A stretch of 64,000 nt of DNA from Comamonas aquatica NBRC 14918 (GCF_000739875.1 NZ_BBJR01000021.1:124001-188000); one strand, 5' to 3'; positions 36,039 through 45,090 are shown, counted from the stretch's first letter. Made by a program: numbers and translations. The notes: a model not told the origin generated them from the letters alone.

Positions 36039-36887
36039 ATGAACGCCACTTTTGGCTGGCTGGACGCCCTCATCCTGGGCCTGGTCCAGGGTCTGACCGA
36101 ATTCCTGCCCATCTCTTCCAGCGCCCACCTGCGCATCCTGGGTCCCTTGCTGCCCGGTGGCGCCGATCCGGGCGCGGCCTTCACCGCCATCACCCAGCTG
36201 GGGACCGAACTGGCGGTGCTGATCTACTTCCGCAAGGATGTGCTGCGCATGCTGGTGGCCTGGTTTGCCAGCCTGCCCGTGATTGGCAACCGCCGCCCGG
36301 GGGAAGCCCTGCACCCCGACGCCAAGCTGGCCTGGCTGGTGATCCTGGGCACCATCCCCATCTGTGTGCTGGGTCTGCTGCTGCGCAGCTGGATTGAAAC
36401 CACCTTCCGCACGCTGGCGCTAACGGCCGTGATGCTGATCGTGTTCGGCCTGATCCTGGGCTGGGCCGAAAAGCGCAGCACCCAGACGCGCCAGATTGGC
36501 CAGTTGGGCTTGCGTGACGGCATCGTGCTGGGCTTTGCCCAGGCCATGGCGCTGATCCCGGGCGTGTCACGTTCCGGTGGCACGATTACTGCAGGCCTGC
36601 TGCTGGGCATGACCCGCGAGGCGGCTGCGCGCTTTTCCTTCCTGCTGGCCATTCCGGCGGTGCTGCTGTCGGGCTTTTACCAGTTGCTGTTCAAGCGCGA
36701 TCCCATGAGTGGCGAGCAATGGATGCTGACCTTCATGGCGACCGCGATCGCCTTTGTCGTGGGCTATGCGGTCATCGTCTGGTTCATGCGGCTGATCTCC
36801 AACAAGGGCTTCGGCTTCTTCGTGATCTACCGCGTGCTTTTAGGGCTTGCCATCCTGGCTGGCCTGCATTTTGGATTTATCCAGTAA
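36039..36887 (+). CDS. uppP: Undecaprenyl-diphosphate phosphatase UppP (BacA)
   Basis: A 282-residue integral membrane phosphatase that recycles the undecaprenyl carrier for peptidoglycan and O-antigen synthesis. The first signature GLVQGLTEFLPISSSAH (residues 15-31) and the second PGVSRSGGT (near residue 174) carry the catalytic Glu/Ser/His and Arg residues. About eight membrane segments are visible. The start is ATG 36039 (MNATFGWLDAL); in-frame upstream sequence lacks similarity. Monocistronic, 54 bp before the CNNM gene in the same direction. Confidence 0.97.
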   Translation: MNATFGWLDALILGLVQGLTEFLPISSSAHLRILGPLLPGGADPGAAFTAITQLGTELAVLIYFRKDVLRMLVAWFASLPVIGNRRPGEALHPDAKLAWLVILGTIPICVLGLLLRSWIETTFRTLALTAVMLIVFGLILGWAEKRSTQTRQIGQLGLRDGIVLGFAQAMALIPGVSRSGGTITAGLLLGMTREAAARFSFLLAIPAVLLSGFYQLLFKRDPMSGEQWMLTFMATAIAFVVGYAVIVWFMRLISNKGFGFFVIYRVLLGLAILAGLHFGFIQ

Positions 36888-36941
36888 CCTTGCAGTGTTT
36901 TTGTTACCCCGAGCGAGTTTGAAAGGACGCTCAACCACATC

Positions 36942-38258
36942 ATGGAAATTCCTATACTTATCGCCCTCATCCTGCTCAATGGCGTGTTTGCCATGTCTGA
37001 AATCGCGCTGGTCACAGCACGCAAGGCAAGGCTTCAAAAATTGATCGATGAGGGCGATTCCGCCGCAGCTGCCGCCCTGAAGCTCGGCGAAGACCCCACC
37101 CGCTTCCTGTCCACCATCCAGATCGGCATCACCTCCATCGGTGTGCTGAACGGTATCTTTGGTGAGGCCGCCCTGGCCCAGCCGATGGCGGAATGGCTGG
37201 TGCAGCTGGGCATGGCGTCCAACTACGCCAGCACCTTGTCCACGGCCGTGGTGGTGGTCTTGATCACCTATGTCTCCATCGTGGTGGGTGAACTGGTGCC
37301 CAAGCGCCTGGGACAGACCAACCCCGAATCGATTGCCCGCCTGGTGGCCCGCCCCATCAACCTGCTGGCCAAGCTGACCAAGCCCTTTGTGCTGCTGCTG
37401 ACGGGGTCGACCCTCGCCCTGCTTCGCCTGCTGGGCGTGCGCCAGACCAACGACAGCAGCGTGACGGAAGACGAGATCCACGCCGTGCTGGCCGAAGGCA
37501 CCACCTCGGGTGCCATCGAGCAGAACGAGCACACCATGATCCGCAACCTGTTCCGCCTGGACGATCGCCAGATATCCTCGCTGATGGTGCCGCGCTCGGA
37601 CGTGGTCTGCCTGGACGTGAGCCTGTCGTTCGAAGAGAACATGGCCATCCTGGAATCCCAGGACCATGCGCGCTATCCCGTGATCGATGGCAACTTCGAG
37701 AACCTGCTGGGTGTGATCAACTCGCGCCAGTGGCTGGCCCATGCCCTCAAGGGGCAGCGTGACCTCAAGGACGCCAAGGACCTGATCCACAAGCCCATCT
37801 ACATCCCGGAAACCATCACCGGCATGGAGCTGCTAGAGAACTTCAAGCAATCCGGTGCGCCCATGGCGTTCGTCATCGACGAGTACGGCGAAGTGCAAGG
37901 CATCGTCACCGTGCGTGACCTGACCGAGGCCATCACCGGCGAGTTCGTGACCGAGGACCCCAGCGACGCCTGGGCCGTGGAGCGCGAGGATGGCAGCTGG
38001 CTGCTGGACGGTCACATCCCGGTCGTGGAACTCAAGGACCGTCTGGGCCTGAAGACCGTGCCCGAAGAGGAAAAAGGCCGCTACCAGACCCTGAGCGGCA
38101 TGATGATGCTGCTGACCGGCAAGCTGCCCGCCGTGACCGACAAGGTGGTCTGGGAAGCCTGGGAGTTCGAGGTGGTGGACATGGACGGCAAGATCATCGA
38201 CAAGATCCTGGCCACCAAGGTGGAAGTCCCCGAGATCGACCTCTCCGACGAGGCCTGA
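36942..38258 (+). CDS. CNNM/CBS-domain membrane protein (hemolysin-like HlyC/CorC family)
   Basis: A 438-residue protein: an N-terminal CNNM (DUF21) membrane domain (about residues 1-190, with GELVPKRLGQTNPE typical), two CBS domains (about 205-330; MVPRSDVVCLDVSLS and IDEYGEVQGIVTVRDL) and a C-terminal CorC_HlyC domain. Members such as YtfL/YoaE and MpfA act in Mg2+ or Co2+ homeostasis or polyamine export. No true haemolysin activity is expected. Followed by a strong terminator. Confidence 0.93.
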   Translation: MEIPILIALILLNGVFAMSEIALVTARKARLQKLIDEGDSAAAAALKLGEDPTRFLSTIQIGITSIGVLNGIFGEAALAQPMAEWLVQLGMASNYASTLSTAVVVVLITYVSIVVGELVPKRLGQTNPESIARLVARPINLLAKLTKPFVLLLTGSTLALLRLLGVRQTNDSSVTEDEIHAVLAEGTTSGAIEQNEHTMIRNLFRLDDRQISSLMVPRSDVVCLDVSLSFEENMAILESQDHARYPVIDGNFENLLGVINSRQWLAHALKGQRDLKDAKDLIHKPIYIPETITGMELLENFKQSGAPMAFVIDEYGEVQGIVTVRDLTEAITGEFVTEDPSDAWAVEREDGSWLLDGHIPVVELKDRLGLKTVPEEEKGRYQTLSGMMMLLTGKLPAVTDKVVWEAWEFEVVDMDGKIIDKILATKVEVPEIDLSDEA

Positions 38259-38280
38259 TCCCCCGCCAGGGCACACCCTG

Positions 38281-38310
38281 AAAAAAAGCAGCCGCAAGGC
38301 TGCTTTTTTT
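38281..38310. terminator. Bidirectional terminator
   Basis: AAAAAAAGCAGCC (38281-38293) and GGCTGCTTTTTTT (38298-38310) with a GCAA loop, between convergent genes. Confidence 0.96.
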
Positions 38311-38407
38311 ATGCTGGTGCCGCAGTTGGAGGGGGCTCAGGCGCGAGGCTGACCCCGTGAATGCATGGTCTGCGCTTGGCAGCAGCACACTGCTCTGAGC
38401 CTCTTGC

Positions 38408-39265
38408 TTAGAGGCTAGCCCGGTAGGTCACGGGGTCCAGCGTGCAATGGCTGGCGATATTGCCTGGCAAAGCAAAGAATTTGGGCTGCCTGCGAAACTC
38501 GAAGACCCGATACAGCTGAAATTTTTCGGCTTCGGCCTGGGACGTCGCCAACTCGTTGTGCGTCACGTAGAACGGGGTGTTCTTGGCAAAGCTGGTGGTT
38601 TTCACCTCAATCCAGCATTCCTGGCCGTCCAGGTCAAAAGAGCGCACATCAAACCCCAACCCGTCGCCCAGGGTGACGGCCACATGCTCTACGCGGTCGG
38701 CCAGACCTGGCAGGCCATGGCGCTGCAGTTTCCAGCGCTCGTAACCCACAACAAATTCCTCCCCGGCCAAGCCCAGCGCCTGGTTGCGTGCCTCTTGCGC
38801 CAGATAGTCGTGGCGCGCAGGACTGCGCACGGCGTAGGCAGCGTTGGTTTCACTGACCTGGTGCGTCGCTTCGGGGGCTGCTTGCCATGCATGGTCAAAC
38901 GCAGGATGCGGCAGTGTGTGTGCGGGCAAGGTCACTGCGGCTTGCACAGTGGCCGCCAGATGCGGGTGCTGCATCACCTGTTGCTCCACTTCTTGCAACA
39001 GGCTTTTTTGAAAGTTGTTGCGGGGCTTGTAGCCTTGGATGCTGGGGTATTGCAACAGCTGCATCACCGTACTGATGTTGCAGTACTTGAATTCGACGGC
39101 GCCGGCAGAGCGTTGACCGGACAGTTGTGCCAACACCTGCTCGCGGTAGGTGCTTTTGCGATAGCGCTGGCCCGCCAACTCCAGTGTCAACATGTCGAGG
39201 TAGCTGCGAACAACGACAGCAACTTCTTGATCGCTCCAGGCGGTGTGGGATGTTTCATGATCCAT
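38408..39265 (-). CDS. Solo DUF3883 domain protein (PD-(D/E)XK-like nuclease fold candidate)
   Basis: A 285-residue protein. The C-terminal half is a DUF3883-type domain: LGLAGEEFVVGYERWKLQ, then GLGFDVRSFDLDGQECWIEV and IEVKTTSFAKNTPFYVTHNE, i.e. the D-x(n)-E-V-K pattern of restriction-endonuclease-like folds. DUF3883 is often the C-terminal part of large helicases and restriction proteins; here it stands alone with an N-terminal region (SDQEVAVVVRSYLDMLTLEL, then FKYCNISTVMQLLQYPSIQG) that resembles the winged/SNF-type module found with HNH or restriction proteins. No methyltransferase is adjacent. Probable DNA-targeting or defence-related nuclease; this is inference. Confidence 0.7.
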   Translation of the reverse strand: MDHETSHTAWSDQEVAVVVRSYLDMLTLELAGQRYRKSTYREQVLAQLSGQRSAGAVEFKYCNISTVMQLLQYPSIQGYKPRNNFQKSLLQEVEQQVMQHPHLAATVQAAVTLPAHTLPHPAFDHAWQAAPEATHQVSETNAAYAVRSPARHDYLAQEARNQALGLAGEEFVVGYERWKLQRHGLPGLADRVEHVAVTLGDGLGFDVRSFDLDGQECWIEVKTTSFAKNTPFYVTHNELATSQAEAEKFQLYRVFEFRRQPKFFALPGNIASHCTLDPVTYRASL

Positions 39266-39303
39266 GTCGGCATCTTGCCAGGCATGGATGGCACGCGGTT
39301 GGC

Positions 39304-39711
39304 TCAGTCCGCCATCTGCTGCAGCGCGGGCAGCACCTGCTCGTGCAGCAGCGGGGCCAGGGTGGCGGGGTGGGGGCCGTCCAGCGCCAGCCAGTCCATG
39401 GCCTCAATCTCGGCGGCAATCTGCACGGCGGGCGTGTGCGCCAGCCGGGCGTAGAACACCTGGGCCTGCACGCGCGTATCGGCCTCGTTGGCGGCGCGGT
39501 TCTCGAAGTGGGCCAGGGGCAGCAGATGCTCCATGGGGGCCTGCCATTGCAGCTCTTCCTGCAGTTCGCGCTGCAGGGCCTGGAGTGCGGATTCGCCGGC
39601 GTCGATCTTCCCGCCGGGCAGCATCCAGAACGGGCTGCCGCGCTTGCGCACGACCAGCAATTGGCGTTCGGGGTTGATCAGGCAGGCGGTGGCCAGGTGC
39701 AGGGTGTGCAT
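39304..39711 (-). CDS. Nudix hydrolase
   Basis: A 135-residue Nudix pyrophosphohydrolase. The Nudix box is GGKIDAGESALQALQRELQ continuing EEL, with all acidic metal ligands (REL-x-EE) present; the final Gly of the classical box is Gln here. It may clean up oxidised or non-canonical NTPs or other X-linked diphosphates; the specificity is not predictable. ATG 39711 (MHTLHLATACLIN) gives a normal compact domain. It follows a YkgJ-family gene by 23 bp on the same strand, a likely operon. Confidence 0.9.
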   Translation of the reverse strand: MHTLHLATACLINPERQLLVVRKRGSPFWMLPGGKIDAGESALQALQRELQEELQWQAPMEHLLPLAHFENRAANEADTRVQAQVFYARLAHTPAVQIAAEIEAMDWLALDGPHPATLAPLLHEQVLPALQQMAD

Positions 39712-39734
39712 GGGGATCGGGGGTGGGAAGGCCT

Positions 39735-40136
39735 TCAGCGCATGCGTTTGTCGCCGTAGGCGCACCAGCCGGGCTTGGGGCCCTTCTTGGGGTGCAGGCG
39801 GCAGGTTTCGGGACGCCGCTCATAGACCGTGCAGCGGCGTGTGCTGGCGTCCAGAAAGTTGCAGTCCCCGCTGGCGCGGCGGGCCATGGTGAAGATGTTG
39901 TGCTTGGGGTTGTAGTGGTCGATCAGCCGGGCCTTGAGCAGGCGCTTGGCGATCAGTTTGTGGTCGACGTTGTCGACCTCGAAGGCATCCACCAGCCCCA
40001 GGCGCACCAGGTCGGGCAGCTGCACTTCCAGCAGCATGGTGCAGCAGTTGGCGGCGCAGCTGTCGCACAGGCCGGGCTTGTACTTGCTCCAGGTGTCGAG
40101 CCGGTCTACGTCCACGATGCGGATGGCGGGTTTCAT
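39735..40136 (-). CDS. YkgJ family cysteine-cluster protein
   Basis: A 133-residue protein with a putative metal- or Fe-S-binding cysteine pattern: CDSCAANCC, CNFLDASTRRCTVYERRPETC. This is the YkgJ/CxxCxxCC (UPF0153) family, cytoplasmic proteins of unknown function thought to bind zinc or iron-sulfur. It sits directly upstream of the Nudix gene. Confidence 0.88.
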   Translation of the reverse strand: MKPAIRIVDVDRLDTWSKYKPGLCDSCAANCCTMLLEVQLPDLVRLGLVDAFEVDNVDHKLIAKRLLKARLIDHYNPKHNIFTMARRASGDCNFLDASTRRCTVYERRPETCRLHPKKGPKPGWCAYGDKRMR

Positions 40137-40197
40137 GCGAAAAAGGGGGCGGGATGCGCTATCAGAAAGATGAGCAGGCAGCGCGCGTTTTGCAAGG

Positions 40198-40255
40198 TTT
40201 TCAAATAGAAAACTGGTTGGAAACCAGGTCCAGACTGCGCTGCCAGCTATGAATA
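40198..40255 (-). repeat. Dispersed intergenic repeat, copy E (inverse)
   Basis: On the minus strand it starts ATAGCTGGCAGCGCAGTCTG and contains GGTTTCCAACCAG, a short palindrome, before an A/T-rich tail. Confidence 0.6.
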
Positions 40256-40343
40256 TATTGGGCTGCGTTGCCTGGCGGTGACCGGGCGGCAGCGCCTGCG
40301 GCAGGCACTATAGCGGTTGGGGGCGTGGCCCGGGGCGGCCTGC

Positions 40344-40372
40344 AAAAAAGCCTGCGCACCAGGCGCAGGCTT
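40344..40372 (-). terminator. Terminator downstream of the small membrane protein gene
   Basis: AAGCCTGCGC (40348-40357) and GCGCAGGCTT (40363-40372) with an ACCAG loop; the A-run at 40344-40349 gives the U-tract for leftward transcripts. Confidence 0.9.
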
Positions 40373-40399
40373 CGGGGGCAAGGTAGGCCCCGCGGGGAC

Positions 40400-40717
40400 T
40401 CAGCGTGACTGGTGCACGCCCAGCAGGAACTGGCTGCACATGGACTGGGGCGAGGCTTCGCGCGCGCTGTGGTCCGAGATGCTGAGCTTGTCCGCCACCG
40501 CGCGGTGGTCGCGTTTGAGCGTGCTGCCCGTGACCATGCCCAGCTGGCGCACCTGCTCGGGCGCCAGCATCTGCAGGCGCACGGCCTCCTGCATGGCCAC
40601 GCACACGCTGCTGACGGCGTCGTAGCGCGCCATGGTGTGGGCGTAGAAGAAGTAGCCGCCGGCAAAGCCGAGTAGGGCCGTGAGCGCAGCGATCAGTGCA
40701 GCTTGGGTGCGGTTCAT
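40400..40717 (-). CDS. Small single-pass membrane protein, function unknown
   Basis: A 105-residue protein with one N-terminal membrane helix (AALIAALTALLGFAGGYFFY, residues 6-25) and a polar domain with two cysteines (SVCVAMQEAVRLQ, SPQSMCSQFL). I do not recognise the family. It is followed by a clear terminator and preceded, 30 bp upstream, by the PepSY gene on the same strand, so the two may be cotranscribed. Confidence 0.65.
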   Translation of the reverse strand: MNRTQAALIAALTALLGFAGGYFFYAHTMARYDAVSSVCVAMQEAVRLQMLAPEQVRQLGMVTGSTLKRDHRAVADKLSISDHSAREASPQSMCSQFLLGVHQSR

Positions 40718-40747
40718 GGGGTGGGATGGTGTTCAGTCACAAGGGGG

Positions 40748-41287
40748 TCAGTCGCGCTTGGCGCGCAGCACCTTGCCGTCGGCCGCATCCAGCTTGACCT
40801 CCATCAGGCGGTGGTCGGCCTGCAGCACATCGACCTGGTAGCTGATGGTACCCCAGTGGTTGTCCAGCTCGGCCTTCATGGCCTTGCCGGGCGTGTGCGC
40901 CGTGGCAGCGCGGATGGCCTGCAGGATGTCGATCTTGGCGGCCTGGCTGCGTTCCACATCCTTGCGCTTGGCCGCGCCGTCGTTCTCGTGCAGGCGGGCC
41001 TGGCCGGTCACCGCGTCCACCCAGACCTCCACGCTCTGCCGCTGCGGCGTGAGGATGTGGGCCTCGTAGCGCACGCCGGCCCCGTCGCCGTCATCCAGCT
41101 CGATCTCGATCACCTGGCCCGGCGTCATCTGCGTGGCGTTCTGCACGGCCTGCTCCAGGCTGATCTTCACGGGCGCGGTCAGCGCCTGCCACTGTGCCGG
41201 GGTCTTGGCATGGGCGCCCAGGGCCAGCGTGGCGGCGGCCAGGGGCAAGGCGATGCGGTGGGACAGCAGGTGGTGCCAATGCTTCAT
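40748..41287 (-). CDS. PepSY-domain periplasmic protein
   Basis: A 179-residue exported protein with a signal peptide ending ALGAHA (residue 27) and two PepSY-type units: ISLEQAVQNATQMTPGQVIEIELDDGDG continuing into YEAHILTPQRQSVEVWVDAV, and KIDILQAIRAATAHTPGKAM continuing into TISYQVDVLQADHRLMEVKL. PepSY domains are thought to inhibit peptidases or bind metals near membranes. AAGGAG precedes ATG 41287. Confidence 0.87.
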   Translation of the reverse strand: MKHWHHLLSHRIALPLAAATLALGAHAKTPAQWQALTAPVKISLEQAVQNATQMTPGQVIEIELDDGDGAGVRYEAHILTPQRQSVEVWVDAVTGQARLHENDGAAKRKDVERSQAAKIDILQAIRAATAHTPGKAMKAELDNHWGTISYQVDVLQADHRLMEVKLDAADGKVLRAKRD

Positions 41288-41534
41288 GAGCGTTCTCCTT
41301 GGTAACGATGCAGGACAGGTGCACACCCTAAGCCAGTCGGCCCCCGCCGGGCGTGGGACGGGGTTGCGTCGCGCGCCGCTGGCGGCGAGTCTGGTGCATG
41401 GCGCGGGGCATGCTGTGCACAAATGGTGCGCTTTTCACGATATGGGGGCTTTTGTCGGCGATTTCCAGAGTTTTGGCGCAAAAAACATCCATTCCCAAAC
41501 TGGCACGCCACTTGCTGAACTGTGCCTGTGCCGG

Positions 41535-41546
41535 CTTGTGTACAAG
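41535..41546. promoter_or_regulatory. GntR-type palindrome upstream of the ABC transporter operon
   Basis: CTTGTGTACAAG, 55 bp before the start of the binding-protein gene, fits the TTGTATACAA-like operators of FadR/FCD-class GntR regulators with one mismatch; a matching site lies before the allophanate hydrolase gene (47716-47727). Confidence 0.6.
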
Positions 41547-41601
41547 GATGTATTCAAGTGCGGTCCGTCTGTCACAGCCCTTGTTTGATGAAGGAAACGC
41601 C

Positions 41602-42546
41602 ATGCTGTCTCGCCGCCTCCTGCTTGCTTCTCTGACCTCTTCCGCCCTGGCCCTGGCCCTGTCCGTGGCCACACCCGCCCAGGCGGCGGACAAGGTGATC
41701 AAGGTGGGCACGCTTAAGCTCATCCACGGCATCACGCCCTACTTCTACGACAAGTTCACGCCGGCCGGCTACAAGATCGAGGTGATCCCCTTCGAGACCC
41801 CCACCGATGGCAAGAACGCCGTGGTGACCAAGTCGGTGGACTTTGGCACCTACGGCCTGGCTGCCGCCACGCTGGGTGCGGCGGCGGGCGAGCCCGTGGT
41901 CATCGTCGCGCCCACCTGCAATGGTGGCATGGCGATCGTGGTGGGCAAGCACAGCGGCATCGGCAGCTTCAAGGGCCTGCAGGGCAAGCGCATCGGCATC
42001 CTGCCGGGTTCCACCCAGGAAGCGGTGTTCAATGACCGCCTGAAGTCCGAAGGCATGACGCTCAAGGACATCAAGTCCGTGCGCGTGTCCTTCAGCGAAA
42101 TGGCCGGCGCGCTGGAGCGCGGCGACATCGACGCCTACGTCGGCGCCGAGCCCGGCCCCTCCATCAGCGTGACCCGGGGCGTGGGCAAGGTGCTGGAGTT
42201 CCCGTACAGCACGCTCACCGGCAAGGTCAACATGGTCATGACCACGCACGCCGACACGGTCAAGAAGGACCCGGAACTGGTCAAGGTGTTCCTGGAGATC
42301 CACCGCAAGGCGTCGGAATACGCCATGGCCCACCGCGCCGAACTGGTGCAGATGGCCGGTGCCAAGCTGGGCTTTGCCCCTGACGTGGCCAACCTGGCGG
42401 CCGACAACGTGGAGCTGACCTGGAAGATCGACGAAGACTGGATCACGCGCAGCAAGTACTACGGCTCGCTGATGCTGGAGCGCAAGCAGATCCGCAAGCT
42501 GCCCGACTACAGCCGCTTCATCGTCACCGGCTTCAACCCCCAGTAA
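41602..42546 (+). CDS. ABC transporter substrate-binding protein (NrtT/TauT/SsuA-like)
   Basis: A 314-residue periplasmic binding protein of the nitrate/sulfonate/taurine class. Residues 1-28 are a signal peptide (ending TPAQA), then the NMT1/SsuA-like fold: KVGTLKLIHGITPYFYDKF, LQGKRIGILPGSTQEAVF and ERGDIDAYVGAEPGPS. It is the first gene of a tightly packed unit: binding protein, permease, ATPase, alpha/beta hydrolase. RBS GAAGGAAA lies before ATG 41602. The substrate is probably a small nitrogen compound, judging by the allophanate hydrolase gene nearby. Confidence 0.92.
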   Translation: MLSRRLLLASLTSSALALALSVATPAQAADKVIKVGTLKLIHGITPYFYDKFTPAGYKIEVIPFETPTDGKNAVVTKSVDFGTYGLAAATLGAAAGEPVVIVAPTCNGGMAIVVGKHSGIGSFKGLQGKRIGILPGSTQEAVFNDRLKSEGMTLKDIKSVRVSFSEMAGALERGDIDAYVGAEPGPSISVTRGVGKVLEFPYSTLTGKVNMVMTTHADTVKKDPELVKVFLEIHRKASEYAMAHRAELVQMAGAKLGFAPDVANLAADNVELTWKIDEDWITRSKYYGSLMLERKQIRKLPDYSRFIVTGFNPQ

Positions 42547-42618
42547 GCCCGCCCCGCCTGGCGGTGTGCTGCACCGCCGGGCTACCGGCCTCCCCTGCCC
42601 GCTTCCGGAATGCCTGCC

Positions 42619-43479
42619 ATGTCGTCTTCGCCCCCCTCTTTCACACCCGCCACGTCCCCGGTGGCACTGGCCATGCCGCCCCAGCCCAGCGCGGCCCGTG
42701 TCTGGATGACCACCTGGCTGGTGCCCGCCGTGCTGCCCCTGTTGCTGCTGCTGGCCTGGGACGTGGCCGTGCGCGCCACGGGGACCATGCTGGTGCCTTC
42801 TCCCCAGGAGGTGGGCCTGATGCTCTGGGATTTCGCCTTTGGCGGCATCTATGACGACGCCTTCAGCGCCACCCTGCCCACGCACTGGCTGCAGTCCATG
42901 TCGCGCGTCTACGGGGCCTTTGCGCTGGCCGCGCTGGCCGGCATTCCGCTGGGCCTGGTGATCGGCAAGAACGCCGCCATCCGCCGCTTCGTGGACCCCA
43001 CGCTGCAGATGCTGCGCCCGGTGCCGGTCACGGCTTGGTTGCCGCTGTCCATGATCTTCTTTGGCGTGGGCCCCAACGCCGCCATCTTTCTGGTGTTCCT
43101 GGGGGCGTTCTTCCCCATCGTCATCAACACCACCTTTGGCGTGAAGTCGGTCGAGCCGCGCCTGTTCGAAGCCGCCGCCATGCTGGGCTGCAAGGGCACC
43201 TCCATGTTCCGCCAGGTGGTGCTGCCAGCGGCCATGCCCTCCATCTTCAACGGCCTGCGCCTGGGCCACGGCATCGCTTGGTTCCTGATCGTGGTGGGCG
43301 AGATGACGGGCGTGCCCGAAGGCCTGGGCGCGGCCATCATGGACGGCCGCATGCTGTCGCGCACCGACGTGGTGATCGCCGGCATGGTGGTCATCGGCTT
43401 CACCGGCTTTGTCACCGACCGCCTGCTGGTCATCCTCAACAACCGTCTGCTCAAGTGGAGCCCGCAACACCATGTCTGA
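42619..43479 (+). CDS. ABC transporter permease (SsuC/TauC-like)
   Basis: A 286-residue inner-membrane permease with about six helices. The EAA-type loop that docks the ATPase is EAAAMLGCKGTSMFRQVVLP and continues AAMPSIFNGLRLG. It overlaps the ATPase gene by 8 bp. Either ATG 42610 or 42619 may be used; the second has better spacing from CCGGA. Confidence 0.93.
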   Translation: MSSSPPSFTPATSPVALAMPPQPSAARVWMTTWLVPAVLPLLLLLAWDVAVRATGTMLVPSPQEVGLMLWDFAFGGIYDDAFSATLPTHWLQSMSRVYGAFALAALAGIPLGLVIGKNAAIRRFVDPTLQMLRPVPVTAWLPLSMIFFGVGPNAAIFLVFLGAFFPIVINTTFGVKSVEPRLFEAAAMLGCKGTSMFRQVVLPAAMPSIFNGLRLGHGIAWFLIVVGEMTGVPEGLGAAIMDGRMLSRTDVVIAGMVVIGFTGFVTDRLLVILNNRLLKWSPQHHV

Positions 43480-44272
43480 GATCCTTGCCCACCGCACCCC
43501 CGCGCCCATCCTGGACATTGCCAACGTCAGCAAGGTCTTCTCCCTGCATGGCCGCCCCATCCACGCGCTCAAGGACGTCAACCTGCAGATCCAGAAGGGC
43601 GAGTTCGTCTGCCTGATCGGTGCCTCGGGCTGCGGCAAGTCCACGCTGCTGCGCATCATGGGCGGCTTTGAAAGCGTGTCCACCGGCGTGGCCCGGATGT
43701 ACCACACGCCCATCAGCGAGCCCGGGCCCGACCGCGGCATGGTGTTCCAGGACTATGGCCTGTTCCCCTGGCTGACCGTGCGCCAGAACATCGCCTTCGG
43801 GCCCAAGCAGCGCGGCCTGCCCGAGGCCAAGCTGCGCGAGATTGCCGACCACTACCTGCACATGGTCGGCCTGAGCAAGTTTGCCGACCACTTTCCCCAC
43901 CAGCTGTCGGGCGGCATGAAGCAGCGTGTCTCGATCGCGCGGGCCCTGGCCAACGACTGCGAAGTGCTGCTGATGGACGAGCCCTTTGGCGCCCTGGATG
44001 CGCTGACACGCGAAGTGCTGCAGCAGGAGCTGCTGGACATCTGGGCCAAGACCCGGCTGACCGTGATCTTCGTCACCCATGCGGTCGAAGAAGCCGTGCT
44101 GCTGGCCGACCGCGTGGTGGTCATGACCGCCGGCCCCGGCCGGGTGGAGCGCGACTACCGCATCCCGCTGGAGCGCCCGCGCCACATCACGACCCCCGAG
44201 TTCAACCGCGTGCGCCAGGAGCTGACCGAACTGCTCAGCAGCCACGTGGCCCACCACGCCAAGGCCGCCTGA
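43472..44272 (+). CDS. ABC transporter ATP-binding protein (SsuB/TauB-like)
   Basis: A 266-residue ATPase subunit. Walker A is GASGCGKST, the Q-loop is VFQDYGLFPW, the signature is LSGGMKQR, and Walker B is EVLLMDEPFGALDALTR followed by the H-loop in VTHAVEEAVLLADR. The TauB/SsuB subfamily powers uptake of sulfonates, nitrate, cyanate or related small molecules. Its stop codon overlaps the next start (TGATG), so translation is coupled to the alpha/beta hydrolase. Confidence 0.95.
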   Translation: MSEILAHRTPAPILDIANVSKVFSLHGRPIHALKDVNLQIQKGEFVCLIGASGCGKSTLLRIMGGFESVSTGVARMYHTPISEPGPDRGMVFQDYGLFPWLTVRQNIAFGPKQRGLPEAKLREIADHYLHMVGLSKFADHFPHQLSGGMKQRVSIARALANDCEVLLMDEPFGALDALTREVLQQELLDIWAKTRLTVIFVTHAVEEAVLLADRVVVMTAGPGRVERDYRIPLERPRHITTPEFNRVRQELTELLSSHVAHHAKAA

Positions 44273-45090
44273 TGGTGATCGACACCCTGCTCCACCTGCC
44301 CCAGGCCGTGCGCGATGCGGCCTATGACAACACCCGTGCCGTGGCCAGCAGCGCCCAGCAGCTGGCGGCGTTTGAAGCGCGCAGCCTGGCCGTGGTGCAG
44401 CAGCACGCCGCCGATCTGGACGTGGCCTATGGCTCGGGCGCGCGCCAGCGGCTGGATTACTTCCACGGCCCGGCCGGTGCGCCCACCCTGCTGTTCATCC
44501 ACGGGGGCTACTGGCAGATGCGGCACAAGAACAGCTTCCGCTTCGTGGTCCAGGGCGCCTTGCAGCAGGGCGTGCAGGCGGCCCTGATCGGCTACACGCT
44601 GGCGCCCCAGGCCAGTCTCACGCAGATCGTGCAGGAAGTGCGGCAAGGCATTGCCGCCGTGCGCCGGCAGGCCCTGGCGGCCGGCGGCAGCGGCCGCATC
44701 CTGCTGTGCGGTTGGTCGGCGGGCGGGCATCTGACGGCCCTGGGCCTGGACAGCGACGGGGTGGTGGGCGGCCTGGGCATCAGCGGCATCTATGCGCTGG
44801 AGCCGGTGCGCCACACCTACCTGAACCAGGCCCTGCAGCTGACGCTGGCCGAGGTGGCGCAGCTCAGTCCGCTGCAATTGCCGGTGGTCGACAAGCCCCT
44901 GGTGCTGGCCTATGGCACGGCCGAGCTGGCGCAGCTGCAGGCGCAGACCCAGGCCTTTGCCCACTACCGCCAGGCCGCCCCGGGCGCCTGCCTGGCGGTG
45001 CCGGGGGCGGACCATTTCAGTATTTTGAATGCCCTGGCCGATCCGCAGGGCGTGGCGCTGCAGGCCTTGCTGGCGCTGGACCGGGCCTGA
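44272..45090 (+). CDS. Alpha/beta hydrolase, kynurenine-formamidase/esterase-like
   Basis: A 272-residue hydrolase of the HSL/formamidase-like group: oxyanion motif FIHGGYWQM, nucleophile elbow LCGWSAGGHL (Ser in G-W-S-A-G), and a C-terminal His in PGADHFSILN. It is translationally coupled to the ABC transporter ATPase, so it probably acts on the imported compound (ester, formamide or carbamoyl bond). Kynurenine formamidase (KynB of the alpha/beta type) is the nearest named function I can think of, but no tryptophan genes are near, so I leave the function open. Confidence 0.82.
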   Translation: MVIDTLLHLPQAVRDAAYDNTRAVASSAQQLAAFEARSLAVVQQHAADLDVAYGSGARQRLDYFHGPAGAPTLLFIHGGYWQMRHKNSFRFVVQGALQQGVQAALIGYTLAPQASLTQIVQEVRQGIAAVRRQALAAGGSGRILLCGWSAGGHLTALGLDSDGVVGGLGISGIYALEPVRHTYLNQALQLTLAEVAQLSPLQLPVVDKPLVLAYGTAELAQLQAQTQAFAHYRQAAPGACLAVPGADHFSILNALADPQGVALQALLALDRA

